Source: Candidatus Methylomirabilota bacterium (GTDB lineage: Bacteria; Methylomirabilota; Methylomirabilia; Rokubacteriales; CSP1-6). Taken from it: a DNA stretch of 64,000 nt. The position numbers were made by a program, and so were the translations under genes. This document shows, one piece after another, positions 62,197-64,000 of this stretch. Location of the stretch: positions 124,001 through 188,000 of the forward strand of contig DASTFB010000087.1 in the NCBI GenBank assembly GCA_035709005.1, read 5' to 3'. Numbering within the stretch: the first letter of the stretch is position 1; each line of letters begins with the position of its first letter. Below the pieces are notes generated by a model. That model worked only from the letters and a program-made list of their open reading frames with translations, had not been told where the DNA came from and searched no databases.

Positions 62197-63255
62197 TCAC
62201 CCGGCGGTTCCCAGGTGCAAGACCGGCAGCAGGCGTCGATAGACCTCGACGTAGCCGCTGATTTCCCGCTCGGGCGGATAGAGCGTGGTCACCCGGGCGC
62301 GCCCGGCGGCACCCAGGCGCGCGCGGAGCACGGGATCGGCGGCGAGCCGCGCGGCCTGGGCCTCGAGCTCGTCGTCGCTTCTGAAGAGGAGGCCGGTGAC
62401 GTCATCCTCGATGAGCGAGCGGTTGCCCTCGATGTCGGCCGCGAGCACGGCGCGGCCGGCCGCGAGCGCCTCCAGCACCGAGTTGGCCATGCCGCCCTCG
62501 GAGAGCGAGCAGTTCAGGACGACGTCGGCCTGGGCGAGCAGCGAGGCCATCTGGGCGTGCGGCACGACCCCCAGGAAGCGCGTCCACGGCCGGTCCGCGA
62601 GCGCGGCGAGCAAGGCCTGACCCTCGTCGGCATCGAGGATCGGCCCCGCGTAGAGCAGCCGCAACTCCGGTCGTCGCGCGGCCAGCCGACCGAGGGGGGC
62701 CAGGGGCAGCCGCGGCCGCTTCACCGCACGGATCCCGCCGGGGAGGACGATGAGCAGCCGATCGTCGGGCAACGACCACCGGACCGCGAGATCGAACGGC
62801 TCACCCTCGGGGGGCGCCGCGGCCTGGGGCACCACCACCAGCCGGGAGCGCACATCGGGCAGCGTGGCGGCGACACGCTCGCCGATGGAGCCGTGAAACA
62901 CCACGGTCGTCGCGGCTCCTTCCAGCACGCGACGCACCGCGGGGGCGCGTTCGGGATCGAAGAGGTCGTGGTTGACGTCCGTCCCTGTCAGCGTCACGAC
63001 CAGGGGAAGCTCCATCCGACGGGCCAGTCGGAGGGCGAAGGGGCCGACGCGAAACGCGTGGAAGGCGTGAATCACGCCCGGTCGATACGCCTCGACGGCG
63101 ACCTCGACCTCCGCCTCGGGCGTGGCCGAGAGATCCCAGAGGCGGAGCTCTACACCGCGCTGGCGCAGGCCGCGGGCCACACGATCGGCGGTGACGGCAT
63201 TGCCGCGGACCGACGGAAAGGCGAATGGCGCGAGCAGCGCGATCCGCGACGCCAT
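62197..63255 (-). CDS. Group 1 family (GT-B) glycosyltransferase
   Basis: This 352-residue protein has the GT4 layout. An N-terminal Rossmann domain starts MASRIALLAPFAFPSVRGNAVTADRVARGL and includes PLVVTLTGTDVNHDLFD. The C-terminal domain has LLIVLPGGIRAVKRP, FLGVVPHAQMASLLAQADVVLNCSLSEGGMANSVLEALAAG and RAVLAADIEGNRSLI, with the EGGMANSVLEA donor-binding motif. The acceptor is unknown. The ATG at 63255 has a weak ribosome-binding site; upstream in-frame sequence looks non-coding. Confidence 0.9.
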   Translation of the reverse strand: MASRIALLAPFAFPSVRGNAVTADRVARGLRQRGVELRLWDLSATPEAEVEVAVEAYRPGVIHAFHAFRVGPFALRLARRMELPLVVTLTGTDVNHDLFDPERAPAVRRVLEGAATTVVFHGSIGERVAATLPDVRSRLVVVPQAAAPPEGEPFDLAVRWSLPDDRLLIVLPGGIRAVKRPRLPLAPLGRLAARRPELRLLYAGPILDADEGQALLAALADRPWTRFLGVVPHAQMASLLAQADVVLNCSLSEGGMANSVLEALAAGRAVLAADIEGNRSLIEDDVTGLLFRSDDELEAQAARLAADPVLRARLGAAGRARVTTLYPPEREISGYVEVYRRLLPVLHLGTAG

Positions 63256-63334
63256 GCGTCCCGAGGATACGTTGAACGCGTGGGGCCGTCCAGAGGCCGG
63301 GAAAGAATCCCCCCGGCGTGGTCCGACATCTCCA

Positions 63335-63340
63335 TATAAT
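63335..63340 (+). promoter_or_regulatory. Consensus -10 (TATAAT) directly upstream of the zinc-finger gene
   Basis: TATAAT is followed by seven bases and then an ATG (63348), so transcription would start at or beside the start codon. No -35 hexamer and no Shine-Dalgarno are visible. This is the same arrangement seen at 42359-42364. Confidence 0.5.
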
Positions 63341-63347
63341 GATGGCG

Positions 63348-63632
63348 ATGGCGGACGCTCGGGAGCCCTCAGGCCCGGCCGGGGCGACACCCTCCGAGAT
63401 GGAGTGCCGCCGGATTGCGGAGCTGTTGGCGGACTATCTCGATGGTTCCCTTCCCCGACATACCGCCGAGCTGCTGGAGTGGCACATCGACGGCTGCGCT
63501 CCCTGCGTCGCCTTCCTCAACACGTATCGCGGGACCATTCGCGCCACCCGCAGCCTCATGCACGTCGAGGTACCACCCGAGCTGAAGCAACGCCTGCTGA
63601 CCGTTTTGCGGTCTCAGCGTCCCTCGCCGTAG
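63348..63632 (+). CDS. Zinc-finger (zf-HC2) anti-sigma-like protein
   Basis: This soluble protein of about 94 residues has the anti-sigma zinc motif: Cys in MECRRIAELLADYLDGSLP, then WHIDGCAPC (H-x3-C-x2-C). No membrane helix follows, so it would act in the cytoplasm. No ECF sigma gene is adjacent in the window. ATGs at 63339 and 63342 are alternative starts; 63348 fits a leaderless transcript from the TATAAT at 63335. Confidence 0.8.
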   Translation: MADAREPSGPAGATPSEMECRRIAELLADYLDGSLPRHTAELLEWHIDGCAPCVAFLNTYRGTIRATRSLMHVEVPPELKQRLLTVLRSQRPSP

Positions 63633-63787
63633 CTGCCGAAGCCGGCACTGACATCGGTCTTCCCGATAACCCCACTGTGATTCGATCTATATTTCCGATT
63701 TGGCCTCAGCAGAAATCGTCGCATCATTTCGGGTCGTTCCACCACACCGCTGTCAGCGGCCGCCCCGACTGGGAAAGGAGCTTCAGC

Positions 63788-64000
63788 ATGAATCGACGTA
63801 CGTTCCTGAAGACCACGACGGCGCTCTCGGGGCTTGCCACTTTGTCGGGCTGGCCAGCCGGCGGCTCGCCGGCCCACGCGCAGGACAAGACGTTCGATCC
63901 TCGTCCGGGCAACTGGCGGACCTTCGAGGTCACGCATCGCATCGAGGTCCAGTGGCCCAAGGGCGTGACCCGGGCATGGCTGCCGGTGCCGTCGGTGAAC
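63788..64000 (+). CDS. Tat-exported transglutaminase-like protein (partial, C-terminus outside window)
   Basis: The first 71 codons are visible. The N-terminus MNRRTFLKTTTALSGLATLSG is a twin-arginine signal, with a cleavage site likely after AHAQ. The mature start TFEVTHRIEVQWPKGVTRAWLPVP resembles the N-terminal strand of bacterial transglutaminase-fold proteins. The catalytic Cys-His-Asp region lies beyond the edge, so the assignment is tentative. An AAGGAG ribosome-binding site precedes the ATG. Confidence 0.7.
   Translation, partial: MNRRTFLKTTTALSGLATLSGWPAGGSPAHAQDKTFDPRPGNWRTFEVTHRIEVQWPKGVTRAWLPVPSVN

Overview
The window is 64 kb of very GC-rich, gene-dense bacterial chromosome. It carries the housekeeping set of a free-living diderm-type bacterium: de novo purine synthesis, translation and RNA-processing genes, the MEP/undecaprenyl pathway, an RseP-type protease, a principal sigma-70 factor and a proteobacterial-style ISC operon. 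I see no rRNA, tRNA, CRISPR array, insertion sequence or prophage. The gene content, GTG/TTG starts and tight overlaps suit a soil or groundwater lineage such as Rokubacteriota/Methylomirabilota. That placement is an inference and was not tested.

Layout. 1-8637 (minus): purine cluster purB-C-S-Q-L-F, an NDH-2 gene and purN, which runs off the left edge. 8735-20829 (minus): the rimP-nusA-ylxR-infB-DUF503-rbfA-nrnA-truB-ribF-rpsO-pnp-M16 block. 20906-30916 (minus): rpsB-tsf-pyrH-frr-uppS-cdsA-dxr-rseP-ispG-ferredoxin-proS. 31058-37983 (minus): rplM-rpsI-argC-argJ, then malic enzyme, aminotransferase, HIT protein and nth. rpoD stands alone on the plus strand at 38317-39831. 39844-42353 holds a DinB protein, a lone biotinyl domain and two ferritin-like proteins.

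42435-52934 is the most interesting part, a sulfur and Fe-S region. An iscS-iscU-like-cysE-HTH operon diverges from a dsrE-dsrF-dsrH-like trio. A long inverted repeat separates the trio from a convergent full ISC system (rrf2-iscS-iscU-iscA, terminator, hscB-hscA-fdx-iscX). The two halves look complementary. The ISC-operon IscS has lost the PLP lysine and the catalytic histidine but keeps the persulfide cysteine, and it sits beside a complete IscU. The other operon has an intact desulfurase but an IscU-like scaffold without the third cluster cysteine. Beyond a GalT-like gene lies a glutaredoxin-like gene with an in-frame TGA at the first catalytic cysteine and a hairpin just downstream, so it is a probable selenoprotein that ordinary gene calling would miss.

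52924-62057 (minus) is a MoxR/DUF58/VWA module in which two normally separate VWA membrane proteins are fused into one 1465-residue protein, followed by a secreted TPR protein. The right end holds a glycosyltransferase, a zinc-finger anti-sigma-like protein and the start of a Tat-exported transglutaminase-like protein. Promoters, leaders and hairpins are listed where the sequence supports them. Many genes overlap by 1-8 bases (ATGA, GTGA, TGATG), which points to extensive translational coupling.
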